12,256 bases of DNA from Clostridia bacterium. GTDB lineage: Bacteria > Bacillota_A > Clostridia > Christensenellales > Aristaeellaceae. Location: positions 1-12,256 of the forward strand of contig CAAEDZ010000304.1 in NCBI GenBank assembly GCA_900754775.1. Direction: 5' to 3'. Below the pieces are notes generated by a model. The model was not told the origin of the DNA, did not search any database, and worked only from the letters and a program-made list of their open reading frames with translations. Both the position numbers and the translations under genes were made by a program. Below are positions 1 to 7,200 of the stretch, piece by piece. Position 1 is the stretch's first letter. Every line of letters starts with the position of its first letter.

Positions 1-134
1 ACTTTGCCGTCCGGCGCCGCGTCCTTTCCAGGCATCGCACTCCGTCGCGTTCACAAAGGAACGGAAAAATAAAGGATATGCCGCATGCGAAATGGCAAAA
101 TTCAGCCACTTCGCAAATTTTATTGCAATATATA
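1..134. other. Upstream region with no recognised gene; inverted repeat at 86-115
   Basis: I recognise no protein in any frame here. The plus-strand frame that begins at base 1 stops at 70-72, and the frame from base 2 stops near 157 without a recognisable product. The clearest structure is an inverted repeat: TGCGAAATGGC (86-96) and GCCACTTCGCA (105-115), 11 pairs with one mismatch around an 8-base spacer. It lies about 20 bases upstream of the proposed rnf -35 box. It could be an operator, or the weak terminator of a gene lying to the left, since AT-rich sequence follows it without a clean T run. The region is visibly AT-richer than the coding DNA, as expected of a promoter region. Confidence 0.5.
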
Positions 135-163
135 TGTTCAAACGCGCGGACTTATGATATAAT
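135..163 (+). promoter_or_regulatory. Probable promoter of the rnf operon (extended -10)
   Basis: A perfect TATAAT at 158-163 is preceded by TGA at 155-157, giving an extended -10 element (TGnTATAAT). The best -35 candidate, at 17-base spacing, is TGTTCA (135-140), which matches the consensus TTGACA poorly. That is common when an extended -10 is present. Transcription would start near 170, leaving a leader of roughly 130 bases before rnfC. A second AT-rich stretch (TGATATATA, 261-269) could be an alternative -10 but has no visible -35. Confidence 0.6.
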
Positions 164-169
164 CGACAT

Positions 170-301
170 ATCCTCAGGCATATGGCTTCGGGGAACGAAA
201 AGGCCGGGAAAGCCGTCCAACGGGGAAATACGGGCGTTTTTCGGCCTGCTGGCCGCATTGTGATATATACGAACCTATATAGCGCGGGGGACGCGCGGAA
301 A
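170..301 (+). promoter_or_regulatory. rnfC leader with possible alternative hairpins and a U5 tract
   Basis: The leader can fold in mutually exclusive ways. CCGTC-type bases at 214-218 can pair with 232-236 and are followed directly by TTTTT (237-241), a weak intrinsic-terminator shape with a 5-bp stem. CGGCC (242-246) and GGCCG (251-255) form a perfect 5-bp stem with a four-base loop, while AGGCCG (201-206) can instead pair perfectly with CGGCCT (242-247). This competition resembles an attenuator. I could not match it to a known riboswitch consensus by eye, and the short stems mean it may be chance in GC-rich DNA. Confidence 0.25.
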
Positions 302-1636
302 ATGGGGGACAGAGCATTGGGCGAGATGTTGAGCTTTCGCCGCGGCGTGCATCCGCGCGAGGGCGTGGAGGAAAAGCGCGCCACGGGGGCAAAGCCCATC
401 GAGGCCATGCCCGCGCCGGAGTTGGCGGCGGTGCCGCTTGTGCAGCACGCGGGCGCGCCCTGCAAGCCGCTGGTCAAGCCGGGCGAGCGGGTGTGTCTGG
501 GGCAGAAGATCGGCGAGGCGGACGGCTTCGTCAGCGCCGCCGTCCACGCGCCGGTCTCGGGCAAGGTCAAGGCCATCCAGCCGCGCTTTATCGCCGGGGG
601 CCGCCGCGTATCTTCGGTCATCATCAAAAACGACGGTCTGGACGAGTGGGATGCGTCCATCGCCCCGGTGGAAAACGCGGACGATCCCGCGCAGTTGCTC
701 GCGGCCATCCGCGCCGCCGGCGTGGTCGGCATGGGTGGGGCGGCGTTCCCCACCCACGTCAAGCTCTCGCCGCCCAAGGACAAGCCCATCGACACGGTCA
801 TCCTCAATGGCGCGGAGTGCGAGCCGTTTTTGAGCGCCGACCACCGCGTGATGCTGGAAGAGGCGGACGCCGTGCTGGACGGCCTGCGTCTGGCGGCGAA
901 GATCGTCGGCGCGAAGGCGCTGTACATCGGCGTGGAGGACAACAAGCCCGACGCTACCGAGGCCCTGCAAAAGGTCGCGGGGAGCGACGCGCGCGTGCTT
1001 ACCGTGCAGGCCAAGTACCCGCAGGGCAGCGAAAAGCAGCTCATTCAGGCGCTCACTGGCCGCCGCGTGCCCTCCGGGGGCCTGCCCATGGACGCGGGCT
1101 GCGTGGTCATCAACGCCTCCACCGCCGTCGCCATCTCCCGCGCCGTGCGCGAAGGCAGGCCGCTCATCGAGCGCGCGCTTACCGTGGATGGCGAAGTGGG
1201 GGAGAGCAACAATCTGCGCGTGCGCATCGGCACAGAGATCGGCGCGGTCATCGCCTTCTGCGGCGGCGCGAAGGAAGGCGTGAACAAGGTCGTCCTCGGC
1301 GGGCCGATGATGGGCCAGTGCGCCTTCGATCTGCAAACGCCCGTCACCAAGGGCGTCTCCGGCATACTGCTCTTCCGGGACGACGAGAAGGAAAAGCCGC
1401 TGGGCAACTGCGTGCGCTGCGGCGGCTGCGTGAACGTCTGCCCGGTGGGGCTGATGCCGCTGACGCTCTACGCCCTTTCCCGCAAGGGGATGTACGAGCG
1501 CGCGCGCGACGCGCAGCATCTCATGGACTGCATCGAGTGCGGCGCCTGCGCATATCAGTGTCCGGCGCGATTGCCGCTGGTGCAGTATATCCGCGTGGCC
1601 AAGGGCGCGCTGCGGCGCGCGCAGGCCCGCGCATAG
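302..1636 (+). CDS. rnfC: Electron transport complex subunit RnfC (NADH-binding, FMN and Fe-S)
   Basis: RnfC is the peripheral, cytoplasmic subunit of the Rnf complex that exchanges electrons with NAD(H). From the ATG at 302 the protein is 444 aa, close to the usual size of about 440. Visible features are the GVHP N-terminal motif (15-18), a biotinyl/lipoyl-like stretch around 80-95 (HAPVSGKVKAI), the glycine-rich GMGGAAFPTH nucleotide/FMN loop (143-152), NGAECEPFLSADHR (169-182), and KYPQGSEKQLI (238-248). Two [4Fe-4S] ferredoxin motifs follow: C370-C373-C376-C380-P and C410-C413-C416-C420-P. An in-frame ATG at 182 would add 40 unrelated residues and lies almost on the predicted transcription start, so I reject it. 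ATG 326 (MLSFRRGVHP) matches family N-termini well and is a real alternative, but 302 has the better-placed G-rich sequence upstream (286-290). First gene of the rnf operon; rnfD starts 34 bases downstream. Confidence 0.95.
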   Translation: MGDRALGEMLSFRRGVHPREGVEEKRATGAKPIEAMPAPELAAVPLVQHAGAPCKPLVKPGERVCLGQKIGEADGFVSAAVHAPVSGKVKAIQPRFIAGGRRVSSVIIKNDGLDEWDASIAPVENADDPAQLLAAIRAAGVVGMGGAAFPTHVKLSPPKDKPIDTVILNGAECEPFLSADHRVMLEEADAVLDGLRLAAKIVGAKALYIGVEDNKPDATEALQKVAGSDARVLTVQAKYPQGSEKQLIQALTGRRVPSGGLPMDAGCVVINASTAVAISRAVREGRPLIERALTVDGEVGESNNLRVRIGTEIGAVIAFCGGAKEGVNKVVLGGPMMGQCAFDLQTPVTKGVSGILLFRDDEKEKPLGNCVRCGGCVNVCPVGLMPLTLYALSRKGMYERARDAQHLMDCIECGACAYQCPARLPLVQYIRVAKGALRRAQARA

Positions 1637-1670
1637 CCATTCAGACCATTTCGCAGGAGGGGAAAGTCGC

Positions 1671-2612
1671 ATGGAGGATATGGCCCTGAAGCGCGCGTCG
1701 TCCTCGCCGCACATCCATGCCGGGCGCACCGTGCAGGGGTTGATGCTCGAGGTGATCGTGGCGCTGGTGCCGGCGGGCGCGTTTGGCATCTGGTATTTTG
1801 GCTGGCGCGCGCTGCTCATCATCGCGGTGTCGGTCCTGTCGGCCGTCTTCTGGGAGTGGCTGTACGGCCGCGTGGCGAAAAAGCCCTGCACGGTGGGCGA
1901 TCTGAGCGCCGTGGTCACGGGCATTCTGCTGGCCTACAACCTGCCCTCGAGCGTGCCTGTGTGGATGCCGGTGATCGGCACGCTGCTGGCCATCGTGCTG
2001 GTGAAAATGCTCTTTGGCGGGCTGGGCGCGAATTTCGTCAACCCCGCGCTGACCGCCCGCGCCATCCTCATGACCTCGTGGGTGGGCTACATGTCCGGCA
2101 GCGCCTATCAGGTGGCCGTGCGGGGCGTGGACGCCATCTCCGCCGCCACGCCGCTGGCCGCGCCGGAAAATTATGAACTCTGGCAGCTCTTCATCGGCCA
2201 GTGCCCCGGCTGCATCGGCGAGGTGGGGCGCGTAGCCATCCTCGTGGGCGGCGTCTACCTGATCGCGCGCAAGGTCATCTCCTGGCGCGTGCCGGTGATG
2301 ATGCTTCTGACGCTCTTTGCCGCCACATGGCTGGCGGAAGGCTCCGCCTACGACGGCCTGTGCGCCATCCTTTCCGGCGGCGCGTTCCTGGCGGCGTTTT
2401 TCATGGCCACGGACTACGCCACCTCCCCGGTCACGCCGGTGGGCAAGCTCATCATGGGCGTGGGCTGCGGCCTCATCACCTTCGTCATCCGCCGCTTTTC
2501 CTCCATGGCCGAGGGCGCGAGCTACGCGGTGCTGATTATGAACCTGACGGTGCCGCTCATCGACCGCTTTACCCGGCCGCGCGTCTATGGGGAGGTGAAG
2601 AAGCGTGCGTGA
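1671..2612 (+). CDS. rnfD: Electron transport complex subunit RnfD (flavinylated membrane subunit)
   Basis: RnfD (313 aa) is a polytopic membrane subunit of Rnf, homologous to NqrB, that carries covalently bound FMN and takes part in ion-coupled electron transfer. The covalent FMN is expected on Thr160 in the S-A-A-T motif (157-160, within DAISAATPLA), the family's S-x-A-T flavinylation site. Hydrophobic helices are evident at about 24-65, 97-115, 185-200, 207-225 and 232-247, and the conserved FFMATDYATSPVTPVGK lies at 243-259. NFVNPALTAR (121-130) is also typical. AGGAGG at 1655-1660 sits 10 bases before the ATG. The 3' end overlaps the rnfG start by 8 bases, indicating translational coupling. 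Flavinylation needs an ApbE-type transferase, which is not encoded in this window. Confidence 0.96.
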   Translation: MEDMALKRASSSPHIHAGRTVQGLMLEVIVALVPAGAFGIWYFGWRALLIIAVSVLSAVFWEWLYGRVAKKPCTVGDLSAVVTGILLAYNLPSSVPVWMPVIGTLLAIVLVKMLFGGLGANFVNPALTARAILMTSWVGYMSGSAYQVAVRGVDAISAATPLAAPENYELWQLFIGQCPGCIGEVGRVAILVGGVYLIARKVISWRVPVMMLLTLFAATWLAEGSAYDGLCAILSGGAFLAAFFMATDYATSPVTPVGKLIMGVGCGLITFVIRRFSSMAEGASYAVLIMNLTVPLIDRFTRPRVYGEVKKRA

Positions 2613-3144
2613 AACGGTGAATCTGGGCGTGCGCCTGATGCTCTTCGCGCTGGTGGCTGGCCTTCTGCTGGCGGTGGTCAACGCCGTCACCGAGGAGCCC
2701 ATCGCCCGCAACGAGCGCCTCAAGGCCGACGGCTCCCGCATCGCCGTCATCGGCGACTATGCCTTTGAACCTGTGGATACGGACACAAGCGGCTACGACG
2801 CCATCCGCAGCGTCTATGCGGCGCTGGATGATGATGGCGGCACCGTCGGCTACGTCTACGAACTGGTCAGCCGCGGCTACGGCGGCGATGTGGTACTCTC
2901 CGTGGGCGTCAAAGACGGCGCCGTCAGCGGTGTGAGCATCGCCTCCCATGCCGAGACCAAGGGCCTTGGTTCGGCGGATGAAGCGCCGTTTTTGCAGCGC
3001 TTCACCGGCCTTTCACAGCCGGAGGAGGCGCAGAGCGTGGACGCCATGAGCGGCGCGACCGTCTCCTCGAACGCGGTGCGCGGCGCGGTATCGCAGGCGC
3101 TGGCGCACGCGCGCGACGTGCTTGGCGCGCAGGAGGTGGAATGA
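2605..3144 (+). CDS. rnfG: Electron transport complex subunit RnfG (covalent FMN subunit)
   Basis: RnfG (179 aa) is a single-span membrane protein whose large domain lies on the outer face of the membrane and carries covalent FMN. It resembles NqrC. One N-terminal helix is visible (about residues 8-28), followed by a soluble FMN-binding domain with GYGGDVVLSVGV (91-102), HAETKGLGS (115-123) and the flavinylation motif S149-G-A-T152, with Thr152 the predicted attachment residue. The start is GTG, supported by GGAGG at 2591-2595 nine bases upstream. It overlaps the end of rnfD by 8 bases and runs into rnfE at its own stop codon. The length is a little short of many RnfG proteins, but no conserved motif is missing. 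Confidence 0.95.
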   Translation: MRETVNLGVRLMLFALVAGLLLAVVNAVTEEPIARNERLKADGSRIAVIGDYAFEPVDTDTSGYDAIRSVYAALDDDGGTVGYVYELVSRGYGGDVVLSVGVKDGAVSGVSIASHAETKGLGSADEAPFLQRFTGLSQPEEAQSVDAMSGATVSSNAVRGAVSQALAHARDVLGAQEVE

Positions 3145-3767
3145 TGGACTTGAGAGCCTTGCGCAAGACGTTTCTGAACGGCATCTTCAACGAAAACCCC
3201 ACCTTCCGCCTGGTGCTGGGCATGTGCCCGACGCTGGCCATCACCTATCAGGCCTCCAACGGCATCGGCATGGGGCTGGCGACGACCTTCGTGCTGGTCT
3301 TTTCCAATCTCGTCATCTCGCTTTTGCGCAATGTCATCCCGGAAAAGATCCGCATCCCGGCCTTCATCGTCATCATCGCCACCTTCGTCACCGTGGTGGA
3401 GATGGTGATGCACGCCTTCCTGCCCGATCTGTACGACACGCTGGGCGTGTTCATCTCCCTGATCGTCGTCAACTGCATCATCTTCGCCCGCGCCGAGGCG
3501 TTCGCCTTCAAGAACCCGCCGCTTTTGAGCGCCGCGGACGGGCTGGGCATGGGGCTGGGCTTTACGCTGGCCATCACGCTTCTGTCCTGCATCCGCGAAC
3601 TGCTCGGCTCCGGCACCATCTTCGGCACGCGCTTCATGCCCGAGTGGTTTGAGCCGATGGCCATCGCCGTGCAACCGGCGGGCGGCTTCATCCTGCTGGG
3701 CCTGACGCTGGCGGCGGTGACGGGCATCGCGGCCCGCTCGCAGAAACGGAAGGAGGCGGCCAAGTGA
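3141..3767 (+). CDS. rnfE: Electron transport complex subunit RnfE
   Basis: RnfE (208 aa) is an integral membrane subunit with about six helices. Together with its paralogue RnfA it forms the membrane core of Rnf, as NqrD/NqrE do in Na+-NQR. The N-terminal [16 protein letters not shown] stretch (18-33) supplies Cys29, and [12 protein letters not shown] (111-122) supplies Cys112. In this family these two positions help hold the intramembrane [2Fe-2S] cluster at the RnfA/RnfE interface. Two ATGs are possible: 3141 overlaps the rnfG stop as ATGA, while 3144 sits 7 bases after the AGGAGG at 3131-3136 and has the more usual spacing. The difference is a single residue. The 3' end overlaps rnfA by four bases. 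Confidence 0.96.
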   Translation: MMDLRALRKTFLNGIFNENPTFRLVLGMCPTLAITYQASNGIGMGLATTFVLVFSNLVISLLRNVIPEKIRIPAFIVIIATFVTVVEMVMHAFLPDLYDTLGVFISLIVVNCIIFARAEAFAFKNPPLLSAADGLGMGLGFTLAITLLSCIRELLGSGTIFGTRFMPEWFEPMAIAVQPAGGFILLGLTLAAVTGIAARSQKRKEAAK

Positions 3768-4333
3768 ACCTCATCCTCATCTTTGTGGGCGCGGTGCTGG
3801 TCAACAACTTCGTGATGAACAAGTTCATGGGCTGCTGCCCGTTTCTGGGCGTGTCCAAAAAGACCGAGACCGCGTTCGGCATGGGCATGGCGGTAACGTT
3901 CGTCATCACCATCGCCTCTCTGGTGACCTATTTCGTGCGCCAGCTGCTGGTGGCGCTGGAACTGGAGTATTTACAGACCATCGCCTTCATCCTCGTCATC
4001 GCCGTTCTGGTGCAGGTGGTGGAGCTGGTGCTGCGCAAGTTGAGCTACGCGCTTTATCAGGCGCTGGGCGTGTATCTGCCGCTGATCACCACCAACTGCG
4101 CCGTGCTGGGCGCTACCATCCTCAACGTGGACAGCGGCTACAATCTCATCGAGAGCGTGGTCAACGGCTTTGGCGCCGCCATTGGCTTTACGCTGGCCAT
4201 CGTGCTGTTTGCCGGTATCCGCGAAAAGCTGGAAACGTGTGATTTGCCCGACTGGATGCGCGGCTTTCCCGGCGCGCTCATCGCCGCCGGACTGATGGCC
4301 GTGGCCTTCTCCGGCTTCGCGGGCCTGATCTGA
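3764..4333 (+). CDS. rnfA: Electron transport complex subunit RnfA
   Basis: RnfA (189 aa, the usual length) is a six-helix membrane protein, paralogous to RnfE with inverted topology. It shows the family signatures [19 protein letters not shown] (11-29) and [13 protein letters not shown] (105-117). Cys25 (or Cys24) and Cys112 are the expected ligands for the [2Fe-2S] cluster shared with RnfE, which lies in the electron path across the membrane. The start is GTG in a GTGA overlap with the rnfE stop (3764-3767). AGGAGG at 3751-3756 is 7 bases upstream. rnfB follows 14 bases after the stop. There is nothing unusual in length or motifs. Confidence 0.97.
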   Translation: MNLILIFVGAVLVNNFVMNKFMGCCPFLGVSKKTETAFGMGMAVTFVITIASLVTYFVRQLLVALELEYLQTIAFILVIAVLVQVVELVLRKLSYALYQALGVYLPLITTNCAVLGATILNVDSGYNLIESVVNGFGAAIGFTLAIVLFAGIREKLETCDLPDWMRGFPGALIAAGLMAVAFSGFAGLI

Positions 4334-4347
4334 GGGGAGGGGAAGAG

Positions 4348-5361
4348 ATGGACTTCAAACCGATCCTGACCGCCGCGCTGATGATCGGCGGCATGGGGCT
4401 GATCTTCGGGGCGCTGCTCGCCATCATCGGGCGCATCTTCCGCGTCGAGGAAGACCCGAAAAAGACGGCCGTGCGCGAATGCCTGCCCGGAGCCAACTGC
4501 GGCGGCTGCGGCTTCGCCGGCTGCGACGCCTACGCCGAGCAGGTGGCCAGCGGCAACGCCCCGGTGGACAAGTGCCCCGTGGGCGGCGACGCCGTGGCGC
4601 AAGAAATCGCAAAGATCATGGGCGTGGAGGCCGGCAAGCGCGAAAAGCGCATCGCCACGGTGCGCTGCCGCGGCAGCCTCGACCGCTGCAAACTGCGCTT
4701 TGACTACGACGGCCCCCGGGACTGCAAGAGCGCGGCGCTGGTGGCCGGCGGCGACAAGGCCTGCGAATACAGCTGCCTCGGTTTTGGCGATTGCGAGGCC
4801 GCCTGTCCCTTCGGGGCCATCCACGTGGTCGAGGGCCGTCTGGCGGCGGTGGACGAGGAAAAGTGCGTCGGCTGCGGCGTCTGCCTCACCGCCTGCCCGC
4901 GCGGCGTGCTGCAACTGATGACCGCCAGCCACCCCGTACACAGCGCCTGCTCGGCGCATTTGAGCGGCAAGGTGGTGCGGCAGGCCTGCACAGCCGGCTG
5001 CATCGGCTGCGGCAAGTGCCAGCGCGCCTGCAAGTTCGGCGCCCTGCGGCTGGTGGACGGCTTGCCAGACATCGACTTTGACAAGTGCCGCCGCTGCATG
5101 CAGTGCGTGGACGCCTGTCCCACCGGCGCCATCATGGCCTATGACGACATGCGCCGCCACGCGGTGATCGACTATCCCGACTGCACCGGCTGCGGCGACT
5201 GCCAGAAAGCCTGCCAGTTCGAGGCCATTGCCGGCGCGGGCGAGGGCAAGCGCAGCATCATCGAGTGGAACTGCACCGGCTGCGGCGAGTGCGTGGAGGC
5301 CTGCACCCACGGCTGCATACAGCTTTTGACCGGCAGGGCCTTCCCCTTCCGCAAGCGATGA
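4348..5361 (+). CDS. rnfB: Electron transport complex subunit RnfB (multi-cluster ferredoxin-interacting subunit)
   Basis: RnfB (337 aa) is the entry point for electrons from reduced ferredoxin. A membrane anchor (about 7-29) is followed by the Fe-S domain with Cys46, Cys51, Cys54, Cys59 and Cys76 (PGANCGGCGFAGCDAY, 48-63). Then come six ferredoxin-like cysteine motifs: 139-153 (CxxxCxxxxxCxxxC-P), 173-183, 218-228, 247-257, 279-289 and 309-319, the last five being CxxCxxCxxxC. Only the motifs ending at 153, 183 and 257 have the classical proline after the last cysteine. Extra cysteines lie at 107, 114 and 126. The long form is typical of anaerobic Firmicutes; proteobacterial RnfB is about 190 aa with fewer clusters. 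GGAGG at 4336-4340 lies 7 bases before the ATG. Last gene of the rnf set; no clear terminator follows. Confidence 0.96.
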   Translation: MDFKPILTAALMIGGMGLIFGALLAIIGRIFRVEEDPKKTAVRECLPGANCGGCGFAGCDAYAEQVASGNAPVDKCPVGGDAVAQEIAKIMGVEAGKREKRIATVRCRGSLDRCKLRFDYDGPRDCKSAALVAGGDKACEYSCLGFGDCEAACPFGAIHVVEGRLAAVDEEKCVGCGVCLTACPRGVLQLMTASHPVHSACSAHLSGKVVRQACTAGCIGCGKCQRACKFGALRLVDGLPDIDFDKCRRCMQCVDACPTGAIMAYDDMRRHAVIDYPDCTGCGDCQKACQFEAIAGAGEGKRSIIEWNCTGCGECVEACTHGCIQLLTGRAFPFRKR

Positions 5362-5467
5362 ACCCGGTTTCTTGGTCGCTCCCGCGCGCGAACGCGAGAG
5401 CGGCTTGCGCTGCGCACAGGGGTGCGCACGGCTCGCCCCGCCCAAGGCGGGGAAAGGAGGAAAACGC
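5362..5467. repeat. Tract of three consecutive hairpins between rnfB and the nucleotidase gene
   Basis: Three stem-loops follow one another. (1) CGCTC (5377-5381) pairs with GAGCG (5398-5402), continued by CGCG/CGCG (5383-5386 with 5393-5396). (2) TGCGCAC (5411-5417) pairs with GTGCGCA (5422-5428) around AGGG. (3) CCCCGCC (5436-5442) pairs with GGCGGGG (5446-5452) around CAA. None is followed by a T run, so this is not a normal intrinsic terminator. The third stem ends just before the ribosome binding site AGGAGG (5455-5460). It may be a dispersed palindromic repeat, or an RNA element that stabilises the rnf mRNA or limits read-through. I cannot test copy number here. Confidence 0.45.
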
Positions 5468-7132
5468 ATGGATATGAACAAGATGCTCAAACGGCTGCTG
5501 CTCTTTTGCCTGACGGCGGCGCTCTTGCTGCTCCCGGCCTCCGCGGAGACCTTCGCGGGTGCGCAGGACGCGGCTTTCGCCGATGCGCAGGCCGTGATCC
5601 TCTTTACGACCGACGTACATTGCGGCGCCAGCGATGGCCTTGGCTACGCGGGCGTGGCCGGCGTCCGCGCGGCGCTGGAAGAAGCGGGCAAGGACGTGCT
5701 GCTCATCGACGTGGGCGACGCCATCCAGGGCGCGCCGCTCGGCTCGCTCTCCGAGGGCGAGTATGTCACGCGCATCATGAACGAAATGGGCTACGACGCG
5801 GCCGTGCCGGGCAACCATGAGTTCGATTACGGCATGGCGCGCTTCCTCGAACTGGCCGAAAGCGCCGCGTTCCCCTACGTATCGGCCAACTTCATGTCGC
5901 TGGAAACGGAAGAAAGCGTCTTCCCCGCCTATGTGATGCTCGAAGCAGGCGGCTATCAGATCGCCATCCTCGGCATCTGCACGCCCAAGACCATCACCTC
6001 TTCCACGCCCGCCTACTTCCAGAACGAGGCCGGGGAATTCATCTACGGCTTCTGTCAGGACGACACGGGCGAAGCCCTCTACGCCTGCGTGCAGGCGGCG
6101 GCGGACGAGGCCCGCGCGCAGGGCGCGGATTACGTCATCGCCGCGGCGCACCTGGGCATCGACATGAGCGCCTCGCCGTGGACGAGCAGCGAAGTGATCG
6201 CCAACACCTCCGGCATCGACGCCGTGCTGGACGGCCACGCCCATCAGGTCATCGAGTCCGAATGGGTGAAAAACAAGGACGGCGAGGACGTGCTGCTCAC
6301 CTCTCCGGGCACGAAACTGGAGCGCATCGGCGCGGTGTGCATCGGCGAAGACGGCAAACTGACCGCCGTCTCCATCGACGCGCTTGCCGACGGCGTGGCC
6401 GACGCCGACATGGCGGCCTTCGTCGCCGGCATCGAGGGCGAACTGGCCGAAGTGGTCGAAACGGTGGTCGCCACCAGCGAAGTCGATCTCGTCATCGAAG
6501 ACCCGGCCACCGGCGCGCGCATCGTGCGCACGGCGGAGACGAACCTCGGCGACCTCTGCGCCGACGCCTACCGCGCCGTGACGGGCGCGGACGTGGCCAT
6601 GGTCAACGGCGGCGGCGTGCGCGCGGCCATCCCCGCCGGCGAGATCACCTACGGCGACATCATCAACGTCCATCCCTTCGGCAACGAGGTCTGCATGGTC
6701 GAAACCACCGGCGCGCAGATCCTCGACGCGCTGGAGATGGGCTGCAGCGCCCTGCCCGCCGAGTTCGGCGGTTTCCAGCAGGTCAGCGGCCTCACCTATG
6801 AGATCGACATGAACGTCGATTCCACCGTGGAGCTGGATGAAAACGGCATGTTCGTCGGCGTCACCGGCGACCGGCGCGTACAGAACGTCTACGTGGGCGA
6901 CGAGCCGCTCGACCCGGAGAAGACCTACACCCTCGCTTCCCACAACTACATGCTCAAAAACGGCGGCGACGGCTTCAACATGTTCGTCGGCGACGAACTC
7001 CTCCTCGAGGACATCATGCTCGACAACGAGGCCCTGATCTCCTACATCGTCGATACGCTCGGCGGCGTCATCGGCGAGGACTACGCCGATCCCTACGGCC
7101 AGGGCCGCATCGTCGCCATTGCCAAGGAATAA
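5468..7132 (+). CDS. Secreted 5'-nucleotidase / UDP-sugar hydrolase family phosphoesterase
   Basis: A 554-aa two-domain metallophosphoesterase of the UshA/YfkN/5'-nucleotidase family, expected to release phosphate and nucleoside from extracellular nucleotides. A signal peptide is clear: KR near the start, a hydrophobic core (10-22) and a likely cut after A-S-A (24-26). Metal-site motifs are D49-x-H51 (TTDVHCG), D84 (VGDAIQG), GNHEFD (115-120), H228 (AAHLG) and DGHAHQ with H257 and H259. The C-terminal substrate domain shows TNLGDLCADAYR (358-369), VNGGGVRA (379-386), and NGGDGF (498-503). No LPxTG or other C-terminal anchor is visible, so it is probably released. ATG 5468 is chosen over upstream starts because AGGAGG (5455-5460) lies 7 bases before it and the signal peptide begins there. 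It may share transcripts with rnf. The exact substrate cannot be told from sequence (nucleotide, cyclic nucleotide or UDP-sugar). Confidence 0.9.
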   Translation: MDMNKMLKRLLLFCLTAALLLLPASAETFAGAQDAAFADAQAVILFTTDVHCGASDGLGYAGVAGVRAALEEAGKDVLLIDVGDAIQGAPLGSLSEGEYVTRIMNEMGYDAAVPGNHEFDYGMARFLELAESAAFPYVSANFMSLETEESVFPAYVMLEAGGYQIAILGICTPKTITSSTPAYFQNEAGEFIYGFCQDDTGEALYACVQAAADEARAQGADYVIAAAHLGIDMSASPWTSSEVIANTSGIDAVLDGHAHQVIESEWVKNKDGEDVLLTSPGTKLERIGAVCIGEDGKLTAVSIDALADGVADADMAAFVAGIEGELAEVVETVVATSEVDLVIEDPATGARIVRTAETNLGDLCADAYRAVTGADVAMVNGGGVRAAIPAGEITYGDIINVHPFGNEVCMVETTGAQILDALEMGCSALPAEFGGFQQVSGLTYEIDMNVDSTVELDENGMFVGVTGDRRVQNVYVGDEPLDPEKTYTLASHNYMLKNGGDGFNMFVGDELLLEDIMLDNEALISYIVDTLGGVIGEDYADPYGQGRIVAIAKE

Positions 7133-7147
7133 TTGGGAGGACCGACA

Positions 7148-7185
7148 AGACGCCCGGGGCTGCCGCAAAGCAGTCCCGGGCGTTT
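7148..7185. terminator. Shared stem-loop terminator between convergent genes
   Basis: A stem of 12 pairs joins 7151-7162 to 7171-7182 (CGCCCGGG with CCCGGGCG plus four inner pairs, one of them a G-T wobble) around the loop CCGCAAAG. It is followed by TTT on the plus strand, with A-T and G-T pairs extending the base of the stem. It lies 15 bases after the nucleotidase stop and 15 bases beyond the galT stop on the other strand, so it probably ends both transcripts. The short T run makes it stronger as a structure than as a textbook U-tract terminator. Confidence 0.8.
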
Positions 7186-7200
7186 CCATGTCCAGCGTCC

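Noticed and set aside
1..35. Start of a divergent minus-strand gene (ATG at 35, with GGAG at 40-43 on the minus strand)
   Set aside because: Only about 11 codons are in the window and the product cannot be recognised. The spacing is short (4 bases). A divergent gene is possible but not supportable from this sequence.
182..301. N-terminal extension of RnfC starting at ATG 182
   Set aside because: It lies almost on the predicted transcription start, lacks a ribosome binding site, and adds 40 residues unlike any RnfC N-terminus. The conserved protein begins around 302-326.
275..1924. 549-aa minus-strand open frame opposite rnfC
   Set aside because: Shadow of rnfC and the start of rnfD. No domain, and no ribosome binding site of the quality seen elsewhere in the window.
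5258..7189. 643-aa minus-strand open frame opposite the nucleotidase gene
   Set aside because: Shadow frame. Its low-complexity His/Val/Ala/Asp composition is typical of antisense translation of GC-rich genes, and the plus-strand gene has complete motifs and a signal peptide.
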